Shown here in pieces: positions 50,359-60,283 of a stretch of DNA of 64,000 nucleotides (positions are counted from its first letter, which is position 1; every line of letters begins with the position of its first letter). Below the pieces are notes generated by a model, which did no database searches, had not been told where the DNA came from, and saw only the letters and a program-made list of their open reading frames with translations. Made by a program: the position numbers and the translations under genes. Source of the DNA: Candidatus Rothia avicola (GTDB lineage Bacteria > Actinomycetota > Actinomycetes > Actinomycetales > Micrococcaceae); NCBI GenBank assembly GCA_019115985.1, contig DXCN01000032.1:18887-82886 (forward strand), read 5' to 3'.

Positions 50359-52572
50359 TCAAACAGAAAGGGTGCGGCGGTGAGCCTGGTCGAAGAAATG
50401 CAGTTCATGGGCGGACGCCTGCTGGTAGGCCTGCGCCGCGAGGGAGCGGACGCGCGGCGGGGCTTCTTCGAGAGCGGCCTCCACGTAGCTGAGGGCCTGC
50501 TCGACTGAGGCCCTAAAATCTGCTGACCCGTACATGCTTAACCAGGCGGTATAGGGGTGGTCGGGCGTGTTGGAAGCGGCGAGAAGTTCACCGATTTCTG
50601 CGTAGAGCCAGTAGCAGGGGAGCACAGCCGCTGCGGCGATAGCGTAGTCCTGCACGCCGGCTGAGGCTATCAGGAAGTCGGTGTAGGCTCGCGTGACCGG
50701 GGACGGGCCTGCCGAAACGTAGTCAGAGCCCAGCCAGCTCTCGTGGAGTAGGGACTCTACCGTGATGCATTCTGCTGCCCCGCGCGCCCAGAAAACCTGC
50801 TGCTCAGAGGTGGGAGCCTTGGCGCTCAAGAGGGCCAGGGCTCGTGAGTATTCCCGCAGGTAGAGGGCATCTTGATCCTGATAGAAAGTGAAATCCTCGG
50901 CTGGCAGCGTTCCATCGGCTAACTGGCAGATGAAGGGCAGGGCCGTGATGCGCTCCCAGAGTCCACCGGTCATTTCCCAGAGGGCAGCCGTGTGCGGGCC
51001 AGCTACCGGAATCAGGGGAGCCGGGGCGGCGACGTCCGCAAAAGCACCCAGGGGAAGCGGGGTGGCATCGGCAGCCACCGAGCCAGCCCACAGGTTCCAG
51101 AAATGGTTAACCGGGCCGTGCCCGGCTCCCACCTGCAGGCGGTCGCTGGTGGCGATGGCCCCGTGCAGCCAGGCTGTGACCCATGAGAGGGCCTCTTCGA
51201 GGCTGTCACCGGCCCCCAGGCGGGTGGCCAGTGCGGACGATAGGGAACAGCCCGTGCCGTGCGTGTTAGCGGTCGCAAGGCGCTGCCTACTAAAGACCGC
51301 CTGTACCCCGTCAGCTGTGACCACTGCGTTCCCTGCCTCGGAGCCGGTCAGGTGCCCACTCTTGACGATAACGGCAGCCCCGTACCGGGTAGCAACCCGC
51401 TGGGCCATCTGGCAGGCGTCGTCCCAGGTAGCCGGTGGCTGCTCCTGGGCCAGAATCGCAAGCTCCGGGGTGTTGGGTGTAAGCACAGTAGCCCGGTGAG
51501 AAAAGTCGCGCAGGGCCTCTTCTGCGGCAGGTTCTAAAAGCCGGTCGCCGCTGGTAGCAATCATCACCGGGTCAAGGACCACAACCTGCTGGGGGTTATC
51601 ATCGAGCCAGGCGGCCACCGTACCGATAATATCCACCGACCCCAGCATGCCAATTTTGACGGCGTCAATACGCACATCGTCGCTCACCGCATCAAGCTGG
51701 GCCCGTAAAAAGTCGGTGGGTGGAACCTCAATGGCCCGGACTCCCAGGGTATTTTGTGCGACCAGGGCGGTGATAGCACTCATGCCGTAGCCGCCTGCTG
51801 CCGCAATGGATTTGAGGTCAGCTGAAGCACCTGCCCCACCGCTGGGATCGGTTCCTGCAATCGACAGAATATTGGGGACGGGGCGGGAGCGCTGGGATCC
51901 CTTTGCCGTAAAAAGCCCGCGTAACCGAGCAGCGGTCAGTTCCGGCTCAGATGCCCCCATGAGGGCAGAGACCACGCAGATTCCATTGACTCCGGTGGCA
52001 GCGAGTTCGGCCGCGTTATCAAGCTGGATACCGCCGATGGCTACGCTCGCGATACCCGCCGCGGTCGCCCGTTGGGCCAGTTCGGTGATACCTGCAATCC
52101 CCAGGGCCGGTGCCGCATCGGGCTTGGTGGGTGTTTCAACCAGCGGGCCCAGACCCACCACATCGGGGAGTCGTACCCCGGCCGCTGTGCACTGGGCGAT
52201 ACAGTCCTCTAGCTGGTCGCGGTTCTCAATCGACAAGCCAATCATCAGATGCTCCGGCAGGAGCTGGCGGGCCTGAACATAGGGCATATCGGACTGCCCA
52301 ATATGCAGGTGCAGGCCCAGCGAGAGAGCAAGCTGCACCCGGTCGTTGACGAAAATTGGCACCCGTCCGCCCACGGCCCGGGCCAGAGCCCGGGCCTGAA
52401 CTTCAAGCTGCTCGTCACTGGCCTGCTTATCGCGAAGCTGCACCACGCTGACCCCGCCCTCGATGGCACGTAGAACGTGGGTGGTCAGGTGTTCGGCAGG
52501 CTGAAAGGACGGATCCGTGACCAGGTAGAGTGACCAGTCAACGGATGTGCGTTCGGTAGGGGCTACAGTCAT
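50359..52572 (-). CDS. thiED: Trifunctional thiamin enzyme ThiE-ThiD-TenA
   Basis: 737 residues, three fused enzymes. ThiE (about 1-222; YLVTDPSF, VSVVQLRDKQAS, HLHIGQSDMP) couples the pyrimidine and thiazole halves into thiamin phosphate. ThiD (about 232-495; ILSIAGTDPSGGAGASADLKSI, NTHGTGCSLSSALA) phosphorylates HMP. TenA (about 515-737; PCYWLYAEIG with its Cys) is a thiaminase-type salvage hydrolase. Fusions of this kind occur in Corynebacterium and relatives. The ATG overlaps the thiM stop by four bases (ATGA), so translation is coupled. The operon begins with a TPP riboswitch. Confidence 0.95.
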   Translation of the reverse strand: MTVAPTERTSVDWSLYLVTDPSFQPAEHLTTHVLRAIEGGVSVVQLRDKQASDEQLEVQARALARAVGGRVPIFVNDRVQLALSLGLHLHIGQSDMPYVQARQLLPEHLMIGLSIENRDQLEDCIAQCTAAGVRLPDVVGLGPLVETPTKPDAAPALGIAGITELAQRATAAGIASVAIGGIQLDNAAELAATGVNGICVVSALMGASEPELTAARLRGLFTAKGSQRSRPVPNILSIAGTDPSGGAGASADLKSIAAAGGYGMSAITALVAQNTLGVRAIEVPPTDFLRAQLDAVSDDVRIDAVKIGMLGSVDIIGTVAAWLDDNPQQVVVLDPVMIATSGDRLLEPAAEEALRDFSHRATVLTPNTPELAILAQEQPPATWDDACQMAQRVATRYGAAVIVKSGHLTGSEAGNAVVTADGVQAVFSRQRLATANTHGTGCSLSSALATRLGAGDSLEEALSWVTAWLHGAIATSDRLQVGAGHGPVNHFWNLWAGSVAADATPLPLGAFADVAAPAPLIPVAGPHTAALWEMTGGLWERITALPFICQLADGTLPAEDFTFYQDQDALYLREYSRALALLSAKAPTSEQQVFWARGAAECITVESLLHESWLGSDYVSAGPSPVTRAYTDFLIASAGVQDYAIAAAAVLPCYWLYAEIGELLAASNTPDHPYTAWLSMYGSADFRASVEQALSYVEAALEEAPPRVRSLAAQAYQQASAHELHFFDQAHRRTLSV

Positions 52573-53444
52573 GCCTGCCTACCTGCCTTCAGCTCCCGCA
52601 GGCTGACCCGGTCAATGACCTGCTCAGCGCTCAGCTCGGCCAGGGCATCGAGCCAGGCAACCGCGAAGGAACCGGGCCTGGTGGCATAAAGACTTCCGGC
52701 AACTGAACCGGCAGCTGCCGTATGGGCGTGAGCGGCAACCACAGCATCGTGGCGGTCTAGCCCCGCTGCCAGTGCTGCCCCGGCATAGGCAGCGACCAGG
52801 GCCCCTAAGAAACAGCCGGTACCAATCACCTGGGCCATGGTGGGGTGCCCGCCTTCTACCGCCGTTACCCGGTCGCCGGTGACAACGTAGTCAACCGCCC
52901 CGCTGATAGCAACTGTGGCACCGGTCTGCTGACTGAGCGTACAGGCTGCGGCGAGTACGTCCTCGGCCTTATCGGTTGCGTCTACCCCGCGTCCGCCCTG
53001 GCCGCTACCGGCCAGCACCCCGATCTCTGAGGCGTTGCCTCGAATCACGGCGGGGTAGAGCTGCATAACCTCCCGGTAGAAGTCGGTACGGGCTGCGAGG
53101 GCGCCAGCCGCAACGGGGTCTAGCACCCAGGGGGTTCTCGCGTCCTTGGCTCCGGCAATGGCCTGGCGCATCCCCTCGTACTGCTCGGCGCTGGGGGTGC
53201 CACCGTTGACCAGCACGCCGGTAGCAATCCGGGCAAAATCGTAGGACTCAGCCGGTGTATCGCACATAGCCGGGGCAGCCCCCGCCGCCAGCAGGGCGTT
53301 GGCTGTGATGTTACTGACCACAGCGTTGGTCAGGCACTGCACCAAAGGCGTGTTATCTCGCACCGCTGTGATTGCTGCAAGGACGTTCGTAGTTGAGTCA
53401 GAGGGCGCATCGAGGCGCGCAGAAATAGAGGCATGCTCCTGCAT
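52569..53444 (-). CDS. thiM: Hydroxyethylthiazole kinase
   Basis: 291 residues, slightly longer than the usual ~265. It phosphorylates the thiazole alcohol (THZ) for thiamin salvage. Marks: PLVQCLTNAVVSNITANALLAAGAAPAMCDTPAE at the N-terminus, VLDPVAAGA and the ATP/phosphate loop VIGTGCFLGALVAAYAG. The start ATG at 53444 has AAGGGAAA upstream, inside the 3' end of the TPP riboswitch, so ligand binding should block translation. With the ThiED-TenA fusion it forms a salvage-oriented operon; thiC and thiG are not in this window. Confidence 0.95.
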   Translation of the reverse strand: MQEHASISARLDAPSDSTTNVLAAITAVRDNTPLVQCLTNAVVSNITANALLAAGAAPAMCDTPAESYDFARIATGVLVNGGTPSAEQYEGMRQAIAGAKDARTPWVLDPVAAGALAARTDFYREVMQLYPAVIRGNASEIGVLAGSGQGGRGVDATDKAEDVLAAACTLSQQTGATVAISGAVDYVVTGDRVTAVEGGHPTMAQVIGTGCFLGALVAAYAGAALAAGLDRHDAVVAAHAHTAAAGSVAGSLYATRPGSFAVAWLDALAELSAEQVIDRVSLRELKAGRQA

Positions 53445-53445
53445 G

Positions 53446-53540
53446 GGTTTCCCTTCGCTAGTTCTAACTAGAGCAGGTTCAGTGGGTGTGTTCTCAGCCC
53501 CGTCCGCCCGAAAAGAATCGGCAGTAGGGGCACCCCAAAC
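53446..53540 (-). promoter_or_regulatory. TPP riboswitch (thi box)
   Basis: On the minus strand the conserved parts appear in order: GGGGTGCCCC (from about 53536), GGGGCTGAGA (ending 53492), ACCC, GAACCTG (53480-53474), and GCGAAGGGAAA (53458-53448). The last block includes the thiM ribosome site, so repression is probably at translation initiation. The family is well established for thiM operons. Confidence 0.95.
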
Positions 53541-53631
53541 CAGTTGTAAGGTTCATGCTAACAAGTAGACCGGTGGGCGGCAAGGTATAACTTCTGTATT
53601 ACGGCACCACCGGGCTTACCAGAGGGGGCTC

Positions 53632-54336
53632 TTACCAGCCCCGCTCCTTCCACTTAGGCAGCTGGGGGCGTTCCTTGCCTAGGGTGGTGGGGTCGCCGTG
53701 GCCCGGCAGTACCAGGGTGCTATCGTCAAAGCGGCCGAAGATGCGCTCTGAAACATCGGCAAAGAGCTGCTCAAAGTCCTGGGGAGAGTTAGTCTTGCCC
53801 ACCCCGCCAGGGAAGAGCGAATCCCCGGTGAACAGCAGAACTCGCTCACCGGCGTCCGCCCCCTCAGGCACCCGCAGGGCCAGGGCAATTGAACCCGGGG
53901 TATGCCCGCGCAGGGCAATCACCTCAAGCTCAATGCCGGCTAAGGTCAGACGTTCGCCACCTACCAGGCGTTCTTCAACCTCTATCCCTTCCTGCTCGGC
54001 GATAGCCTCAGCATCAGGGGCGCCGCAGTAGGTTACCGGGTCCCAGGCTTCAACAGCTTCGGGCAGGGCTCGGATATGGTCCCAGTGGGAATGAGTGGTT
54101 ACCAGGGCACGGACGCCAGCCCCCGCCTGGTCGTAAGCGGCGGGGGAGTCGGCGGCGGCAGCCTGCTGGGCGAAGGTGTTGATGGCGGGAAAATCGTCTG
54201 CGGCGTCAATCAGCACCTGCCCACCGCTTGCCCGGTGGGTCAGTAGGTAGACGTTGTTTTCCATCTCCGATACCGCAATGGACCGCACGGCCAGGGTATC
54301 GGACTCAAAAATCAGGGTATTGGCTAGGTCACTCAT
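53632..54336 (-). CDS. Metallo-beta-lactamase-fold hydrolase (glyoxalase II-like)
   Basis: 234 residues. The metal motif is THSHWDH (the usual HxHxDH form has an extra Trp here, as in glyoxalase II-like and related hydrolases), followed by LRGHTPGSIAL, FTGDSLFPGGVGK and LPGHGDPTTLGKE, which supply the remaining metal ligands. It probably cleaves a thioester or similar bond in the cytoplasm; the exact substrate is open. ATG at 54336 begins the first strand. The gene is divergent from uvrA and lies upstream of the thiamin operon without an obvious shared transcript. Confidence 0.87.
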   Translation of the reverse strand: MSDLANTLIFESDTLAVRSIAVSEMENNVYLLTHRASGGQVLIDAADDFPAINTFAQQAAAADSPAAYDQAGAGVRALVTTHSHWDHIRALPEAVEAWDPVTYCGAPDAEAIAEQEGIEVEERLVGGERLTLAGIELEVIALRGHTPGSIALALRVPEGADAGERVLLFTGDSLFPGGVGKTNSPQDFEQLFADVSERIFGRFDDSTLVLPGHGDPTTLGKERPQLPKWKERGW

Positions 54337-54499
54337 GACCCCATTCTAGGCTCTCACCCCGCCTTTGTACCATGCCCTGCCCGTTTTAAGCCTTCAAAAT
54401 GAGCTGGGCGCGGTACAAACCGGGAGGGGTAGACGCTTTCATCGGCCACTCAAAGCCTATAGAATATATCTTCGAAACATTCTCTTAGATAGGTGACTC

Positions 54500-57373
54500 A
54501 TGGCAGGCTCAGCTACACAACCCACCGGCAACGACCTCACCCATATCCGTGTGCAGGGCGCCCGCGAAAACAACCTCAAAAACGTCGACCTCGACATCCC
54601 CCGCGACGCCATGGTCGTCTTCACCGGTCTCTCCGGGTCGGGCAAATCCTCCCTCGCCTTCGACACCATCTTCGCCGAAGGCCAGCGCCGCTACGTCGAA
54701 TCCCTCTCCTCCTATGCCCGCATGTTCCTAGGCCAGGTCGACAAACCCGACGTCGACTTCATCGAGGGCCTCTCACCGGCTGTCTCCATCGACCAAAAAT
54801 CTACCTCTAAGAATCCGCGCTCAACCGTCGGCACCATCACCGAAATCTACGACTACATGCGCCTGCTCTGGGCACGCGTGGGCCACCCCCACTGCCCCGA
54901 GTGTGGCGAGGAAATCTCTAAGCAGTCCCCCCAACAAATCGTTGATACCCTCATGGACTACCCCGAGAAAACCCGTCTTCAGGTGCTCGCCCCCGTTGTT
55001 TCAGCCCGCAAGGGCGAGTTCGTCGATCTCTTCAAAGAACTCTCCGCCGCCGGCTACGCCCGCGCTCGCGTGGACGGCGAGGTCATCCAGCTCACCGACC
55101 CGCCTAAACTCGAAAAGCAGTACAAGCACACCATCGAGGTTGTGGTTGACCGCATCGCCATCAAGGAGAGCGTCCACCAGCGCCTGACCGACTCTGTCGA
55201 AACCGCGCTGGAGCTCGCCGACGGCAAGGTGCTCATCGACTTCGTGGACGAGGACGCCGACGCCCCGGGCCGCACCCGCTCCTTCAGCGAAAACCTGGCC
55301 TGCCCCAACGGCCACCCTCTGGCCGTTACCGAGGTAGAACCCCGCGCCTTCTCCTTCAACTCGCCCTTCGGCGCCTGTGCCGCCTGCGACGGCATCGGCT
55401 CCACCCTTGAAGTAGACACCGACCTGATCGTGCCCAACCCCGACCTCTCCCTGGCCGAGGGAGCGGTCGCCCCCTGGGCCACCGGCAAGGCAACCAGCGA
55501 ATACTGGCTGCGCCTGCTCGCTGGCCTGGCCGAAGAACTAGACTTCGACCTTGCCACCCCCTTCAAAGACCTTCCCGCCAAGGTCAAAAAAGCTATTCTG
55601 AACGGCAAGGACTACAAGGTCACCGTCGCCTACAAAAACCGCTTCGGCCGCGAACGCCGCTACACCTCCGGTTTCGAGGGCGCCAGCGCCTACATCAAAC
55701 GCAAGTACGAAGAAACCGAATCAGACTGGTCAAAAGACCGCTACGAACAGTACATGCGTAAGGTCGCCTGCACCTCCTGCAACGGCGCCCGCCTCAACCC
55801 CACCATCCTGGCCGTCACCGTCGGAGGCAAGTCCATCGCCGACGTCACCGACATGCCCATGCGCGAAGCCCTCACCTTCATGCGCTCGCTGAGCCTGAGC
55901 GAGCGTGAGGCTAAGATTGCTGAGCTGGTACTCAAAGAAATTGATGCCCGCCTGCAGTTCCTGCTCGATGTGGGCCTGGACTACCTGAACCTGGCCCGCT
56001 CAGCGGGTACTCTCTCGGGCGGCGAGGCCCAGCGTATTCGCCTGGCAACCCAGATTGGCTCCGGCCTGGTGGGCGTGCTCTACGTGCTGGACGAGCCCTC
56101 CATTGGCCTGCACCAGCGCGATAACCGCCGCCTGATTGAAACCCTTACCAAGCTACGCGACATGGGTAATACCCTAATCGTGGTGGAGCACGACGAAGAC
56201 ACCATGAAGGAAGCCGACTGGATCGTGGACGTTGGCCCCGGCGCTGGCGAGCACGGCGGCCAGATCGTGCACTCGGGCACTTTCGCTGAGCTCCTTGAGA
56301 ATAAAAACTCCGTGACCGGTGACTACATGGCCGGACGCCGCGCCATCACGGTGCCCGCCACCCGCCGTCCGGTTGACCCCAAGCGCACCATCAAGGTCAT
56401 TGGGGCCCGCGAAAACAACCTCAAGAACGTGGATGTAGAGTTCCCCCTGGGTGTGCTCACCGCCGTCACCGGCGTCTCCGGTTCGGGCAAGTCCACCCTG
56501 GTCAACGATATTCTCTACACCTCCCTGGCAAATAAGCTCAACGGGGCCAAGCAGGTGCCGGGCCGTCACAAGACCATTACCGGCCTGGACCACCTCGACA
56601 AGATTATCCACGTGGACCAGTCACCCATCGGCCGTACCCCGCGTTCAAACCCGGCGACCTATACCGGCGTCTTCGACCACATCCGCAAGCTCTTTGCAGA
56701 AACCACCGAAGCCAAGATGCGCGGCTACCAGCCCGGTCGTTTCTCCTTCAACGTCAAGGGCGGACGCTGCGAAGCCTGCTCGGGGGACGGCACCCTCAAG
56801 ATTGAGATGAACTTCCTGCCCGATGTCTACGTGCCCTGTGAGGTCTGCAAGGGCAAGCGCTACAACCGCGAGACCCTCGAAGTGCATTACAAGGGCAAGA
56901 CTATTGCCGACGTCCTTGAAATGCCGGTCTCTGAAGCCGCCGAATTCTTCGCCGCCTTCACCAAGATTTCGCGCTACCTCGACACCCTGGTGGACGTGGG
57001 CCTCGGCTATGTGCGTCTGGGCCAGTCAGCGACCACCCTCTCCGGCGGTGAAGCCCAGCGCGTCAAGTTGGCTACCGAACTGCAAAAGCGCTCCAACGGC
57101 CGTTCCATCTACGTGCTCGATGAGCCCACCACCGGCCTGCACTTTGAAGATATCCGCAAGCTGCTGGGTGTGGTGCAGGGCCTGGTCGATAAGGGCAACA
57201 CCGTCATTACCATCGAGCACAACCTGGACGTCATCAAGAGTGCCGACTGGCTCATCGACATGGGCCCCGAAGGTGGCGATGGTGGTGGCACCGTGCTGGC
57301 AACCGGTACTCCCGAGCAGCTGGCGACCGTTCCCGAATCCCACACCGGCCGCTTCCTGGCTGAGATGCTCTAG
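54500..57373 (+). CDS. uvrA: UvrABC system protein A
   Basis: 957 residues. UvrA is the dimeric ATPase that recognises DNA damage and loads UvrB. Two ABC-type ATPases: first Walker [13 protein letters not shown] and signature [12 protein letters not shown]; second Walker [14 protein letters not shown] and signature [12 protein letters not shown]. Zinc-module cysteines are seen as [15 protein letters not shown] and CEACSGDG...CEVCKGK. The start ATG at 54500 has AGGTGA upstream and a possible -10 (TATAGAAT) about 35 bases before it. I do not see a convincing LexA box. uvrC follows 0.9 kb downstream, with plsC between. Confidence 0.98.
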   Translation: MAGSATQPTGNDLTHIRVQGARENNLKNVDLDIPRDAMVVFTGLSGSGKSSLAFDTIFAEGQRRYVESLSSYARMFLGQVDKPDVDFIEGLSPAVSIDQKSTSKNPRSTVGTITEIYDYMRLLWARVGHPHCPECGEEISKQSPQQIVDTLMDYPEKTRLQVLAPVVSARKGEFVDLFKELSAAGYARARVDGEVIQLTDPPKLEKQYKHTIEVVVDRIAIKESVHQRLTDSVETALELADGKVLIDFVDEDADAPGRTRSFSENLACPNGHPLAVTEVEPRAFSFNSPFGACAACDGIGSTLEVDTDLIVPNPDLSLAEGAVAPWATGKATSEYWLRLLAGLAEELDFDLATPFKDLPAKVKKAILNGKDYKVTVAYKNRFGRERRYTSGFEGASAYIKRKYEETESDWSKDRYEQYMRKVACTSCNGARLNPTILAVTVGGKSIADVTDMPMREALTFMRSLSLSEREAKIAELVLKEIDARLQFLLDVGLDYLNLARSAGTLSGGEAQRIRLATQIGSGLVGVLYVLDEPSIGLHQRDNRRLIETLTKLRDMGNTLIVVEHDEDTMKEADWIVDVGPGAGEHGGQIVHSGTFAELLENKNSVTGDYMAGRRAITVPATRRPVDPKRTIKVIGARENNLKNVDVEFPLGVLTAVTGVSGSGKSTLVNDILYTSLANKLNGAKQVPGRHKTITGLDHLDKIIHVDQSPIGRTPRSNPATYTGVFDHIRKLFAETTEAKMRGYQPGRFSFNVKGGRCEACSGDGTLKIEMNFLPDVYVPCEVCKGKRYNRETLEVHYKGKTIADVLEMPVSEAAEFFAAFTKISRYLDTLVDVGLGYVRLGQSATTLSGGEAQRVKLATELQKRSNGRSIYVLDEPTTGLHFEDIRKLLGVVQGLVDKGNTVITIEHNLDVIKSADWLIDMGPEGGDGGGTVLATGTPEQLATVPESHTGRFLAEML

Positions 57374-57494
57374 GGCAGCAGCACATCGCCGGGGTATGCT
57401 AAATAGGTCAAAACAGCCCTAAAATTTCAAAAGCGTACCCCGGGTGGGGTGCCTGCCACGGTAGGCCCCGCCAGCTGTGCACCAAGGAGTTCTC

Positions 57495-58181
57495 ATGTCC
57501 CTCAAATACAAGGCAACTCAAAAGACCATCGAAGCCCTGCTCCGTACCGTCTTCCGCGCCCGCGTGACCGGCCTTGAGAACTTCCCCGCTGAGGGCCCTG
57601 TCATCGTTGCTTCCAACCACCTGGCCTTTCTTGACTCGGTGATTATCTCAGCCCTCATGCCCCGTCGAGTTGCCTTCCTCGCCAAGTCCGAGTACGTCAA
57701 CTCACCGGGTCTCAAGGGCAAGGCGATGAAGACCCTTTTCCAGGTCATCGATATTATTCCGGTCAACCGCACCGATAAAAAAGAGTCAATGAAGGCCCTC
57801 GAAACCGCCCTCGACCGCCTCAATGAGGGCAAGGTCTTCGGTATCTACCCCGAGGGTACCCGCTCCCGCGACGGCCACCTCTATAAGGGAAAGATTGGGG
57901 TGGCTTGGCTTGCCCATATGACCGGGGCTACTGTAGTGCCCATCGGCCTGATTGGTACCGATAAGATTCAAAAGCCGGGCTCCAACATGGTCTACCCCCA
58001 CCGTTTTACGGTGCGGGTGGGGGAGCCCATGACCTTCGAAAAACTGGGGGAACGCATGAGCGGCAAGCAGCGCCGCCAGACCACCGACCAGATTATGGAC
58101 GCTATCGCCCAGCTCTCTGGCCAGCCCCGCAAAAACGAATACAACGTCTCACCGTCAGCAGAACGCGACGGGGGAATCTAG
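57495..58181 (+). CDS. plsC: 1-acylglycerol-3-phosphate acyltransferase
   Basis: 228 residues. NHLAFLDS is the catalytic NHx4D box, and GIYPEGTRSRDGHLYKGKIG the substrate-binding EGTR block, both typical of PlsC. It acylates lysophosphatidic acid to phosphatidic acid at the inner membrane face. One weakly hydrophobic N-terminal stretch exists but no clear membrane helix. The start at 57495 has AAGGAG six bases upstream; the open frame from 57477 is not needed. It lies between uvrA and uvrC on the same strand, with gaps of about 120 and 65 bases. Confidence 0.9.
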   Translation: MSLKYKATQKTIEALLRTVFRARVTGLENFPAEGPVIVASNHLAFLDSVIISALMPRRVAFLAKSEYVNSPGLKGKAMKTLFQVIDIIPVNRTDKKESMKALETALDRLNEGKVFGIYPEGTRSRDGHLYKGKIGVAWLAHMTGATVVPIGLIGTDKIQKPGSNMVYPHRFTVRVGEPMTFEKLGERMSGKQRRQTTDQIMDAIAQLSGQPRKNEYNVSPSAERDGGI

Positions 58182-58246
58182 CCCAGCACCCAGCGCGGGC
58201 TAGAGGCTCTTGCCGCTCCTGACCTAGCTCAAAGGACTTGATACAC

Positions 58247-60235
58247 GTGGCCGATCCTGCCTCCTACCGCCCGGCGTCCGGCGAAATCCCCACCAACCCC
58301 GGGGTCTACCGCTTCCGCGACGAGGTGGGTCGTATTATCTACGTGGGCAAGGCCAAGAACCTGCGCAACCGCCTGAACTCCTATTTTGCCCGTGTAGATT
58401 CCCTGAGCCCCAAAACCTACGCTATGGTACACACGGCCGCCTCGGTGGAGTGGACGGTGGTGGGTAGCGAGCTCGAATCGCTGCAGCTGGAGTACACCTG
58501 GATCAAGGAATACAAGCCCCGTTTCAACATCGCCTTCCGCGATGATAAGTCTTACCCCTATCTGGCTGTCACCCTTAAAGACCGCTTCCCGCGCGCCCAG
58601 GTCATGCGCGGGGAAAAGAAGAAGGGGGTGCGCTATTTCGGCCCCTACTCCCAGGCTTGGGCTATCCGCGAAACCCTTGACGCCCTCTTGCGGGTCTTCC
58701 CGGTGCGCACCTGCTCAGCCGGCGTTTTTAACCGGGCTCAGGCGTCCGACCGGCCCTGCCTGCTGGGCTACATTGACAAGTGTGCCGCCCCTTGTGTGGG
58801 TAGGGTGAGCCGCGAAGACCACCAGAAAATCGCTGAGGACCTGTGCTCCTTCATGGCCGGGGGAGCCGAGAAGTTCATTGCCGACCTGACCCGGCAGATG
58901 AAGGACGCCGCCGCCGACTTTGATTTTGAAAAGGCGGCCCGCCTGCGCGATGACATCGAAGCCCTGACCAAGGCTTTTGAACGCAACGCCGTGGTGCTGC
59001 CCGAGTCGGTGAATGCCGACCTGTTCAACTTTGTTGAAGATGACCTAGAAGCTGCAGTGCAGGTGTTTTATGTGCGTGGCGGACGCATCCGCGGCCAGCG
59101 GGGCTGGATCGTTGAGAAGGTCGAAGACTCCACCCCCGAAGCCCTGGTCGACCACCTACTGGTTCAGGTTTACGGCGAGGCTGCTGCCGCCCTGGCCGCT
59201 GGGTCAACAGAGGAAGAAATCAACCACAACCTCAACGAGATACCCCGCTATATCAACGTGCCGGTTCTACCCGAAAACCACGAGAAGCTCGAAGAATGGC
59301 TCTCGGGTGTGCGCGGAGCCAAGGTGACCATTAGCGTGCCCCAGCGCGGCGACCGGGTTGAGCTGATGGCAACCGTTGCCGAGAACGCCAAGCAGGCCCT
59401 GGCCCTGCACAAGACCCGCCGGGCAGGGGACCTCACCACCCGCTCGGCCTCCCTGGTGGAGCTTCAGGAGACCCTGGAACTGCCCGAGGCCCTCATGCGC
59501 ATCGAGTGCTACGACATCTCCCATGTGCAGGGCACTAACGTGGTGGCCTCCATGGTGGTCTTTGAGGACGGCCTGCCCAAGAAGAGCGACTACCGCAAGT
59601 TCTCCATTACCGGGGGCGCCGCCCGCGACGATACCGCCAGCATGTACGACGTCATCTACCGGCGTTTCCGCCGCTATCTCAACGACGAGGCCCCGGGGGC
59701 CCGGGTGCGGGCGTCCGGCCAAATCAGCGACGAGGACCTGCACACCAAGGAGCCGGCCAAGTTTGCCTACCCGCCCAACCTGGTCGTGGTGGATGGTGGC
59801 CAGCCCCAGGTTGCCGCCGCCACCCGGGCCCTCGAAGACCTGGGAATTACCGATATCTACGTGGTCGGTATCGCCAAGCGCCTCGAAGAGCTCTGGCTGC
59901 CGGGCGATGATTTCCCCGTCATTCTGCCCAGAACCTCTAATGCCCTGTACCTCATTCAGCGTATTCGCGATGAGGCCCACCGGTTTGCTATTACCTTCCA
60001 CCGTTCCAAGCGGGGTAAAGAAATGGTCAAATCCGCCCTTGACACCGTCCCCGGGCTGGGCCCTGCCAAACGCGAAGCCCTCATCAAGCACTTTGGCTCC
60101 CTTAAACAGCTTTCTGAAGCAAGCGCCGAAGAACTTCAAGAGGTACCGGGCATCGGCCCGGCCATGGCCCAGAAAATACGGGAACGCTTTGCAGCGGGGC
60201 CGGGGAATGAACCCGAGAGTGAAGCAGTGCACTAA
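58247..60235 (+). CDS. uvrC: UvrABC system protein C
   Basis: 662 residues. UvrC cuts the damaged strand on both sides of a lesion. The GIY-YIG domain is at the N-terminus (GVYRFRDEVGRIIYVGKAKNLRNRL); a Cys cluster follows (RTCSAGVF...RPCLLGYIDKCAAPCVG). The UVR domain is QMKDAAADFDFEKAARLRDDIEAL, the RNase H-like domain has IECYDISHVQGTNVVASMV and VVVDGGQPQVAA, and two helix-hairpin-helix motifs end the protein (TVPGLGPAKREAL, EVPGIGPAMAQKI). I take GTG at 58247, as AAAGGA lies 10 bases upstream; TTG at 58238 would be too close. Confidence 0.97.
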   Translation: MADPASYRPASGEIPTNPGVYRFRDEVGRIIYVGKAKNLRNRLNSYFARVDSLSPKTYAMVHTAASVEWTVVGSELESLQLEYTWIKEYKPRFNIAFRDDKSYPYLAVTLKDRFPRAQVMRGEKKKGVRYFGPYSQAWAIRETLDALLRVFPVRTCSAGVFNRAQASDRPCLLGYIDKCAAPCVGRVSREDHQKIAEDLCSFMAGGAEKFIADLTRQMKDAAADFDFEKAARLRDDIEALTKAFERNAVVLPESVNADLFNFVEDDLEAAVQVFYVRGGRIRGQRGWIVEKVEDSTPEALVDHLLVQVYGEAAAALAAGSTEEEINHNLNEIPRYINVPVLPENHEKLEEWLSGVRGAKVTISVPQRGDRVELMATVAENAKQALALHKTRRAGDLTTRSASLVELQETLELPEALMRIECYDISHVQGTNVVASMVVFEDGLPKKSDYRKFSITGGAARDDTASMYDVIYRRFRRYLNDEAPGARVRASGQISDEDLHTKEPAKFAYPPNLVVVDGGQPQVAAATRALEDLGITDIYVVGIAKRLEELWLPGDDFPVILPRTSNALYLIQRIRDEAHRFAITFHRSKRGKEMVKSALDTVPGLGPAKREALIKHFGSLKQLSEASAEELQEVPGIGPAMAQKIRERFAAGPGNEPESEAVH

Positions 60236-60283
60236 GCTAGAAGTACCAACCGAATGATTCGTGGAAGCGAGAGACCCCCACCC

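Noticed and set aside
54440..54499. Possible LexA box upstream of uvrA (TTCGAAACATTC)
   Set aside because: Only one half resembles the actinobacterial TCGAAC...GTTCGA palindrome; too weak to list.
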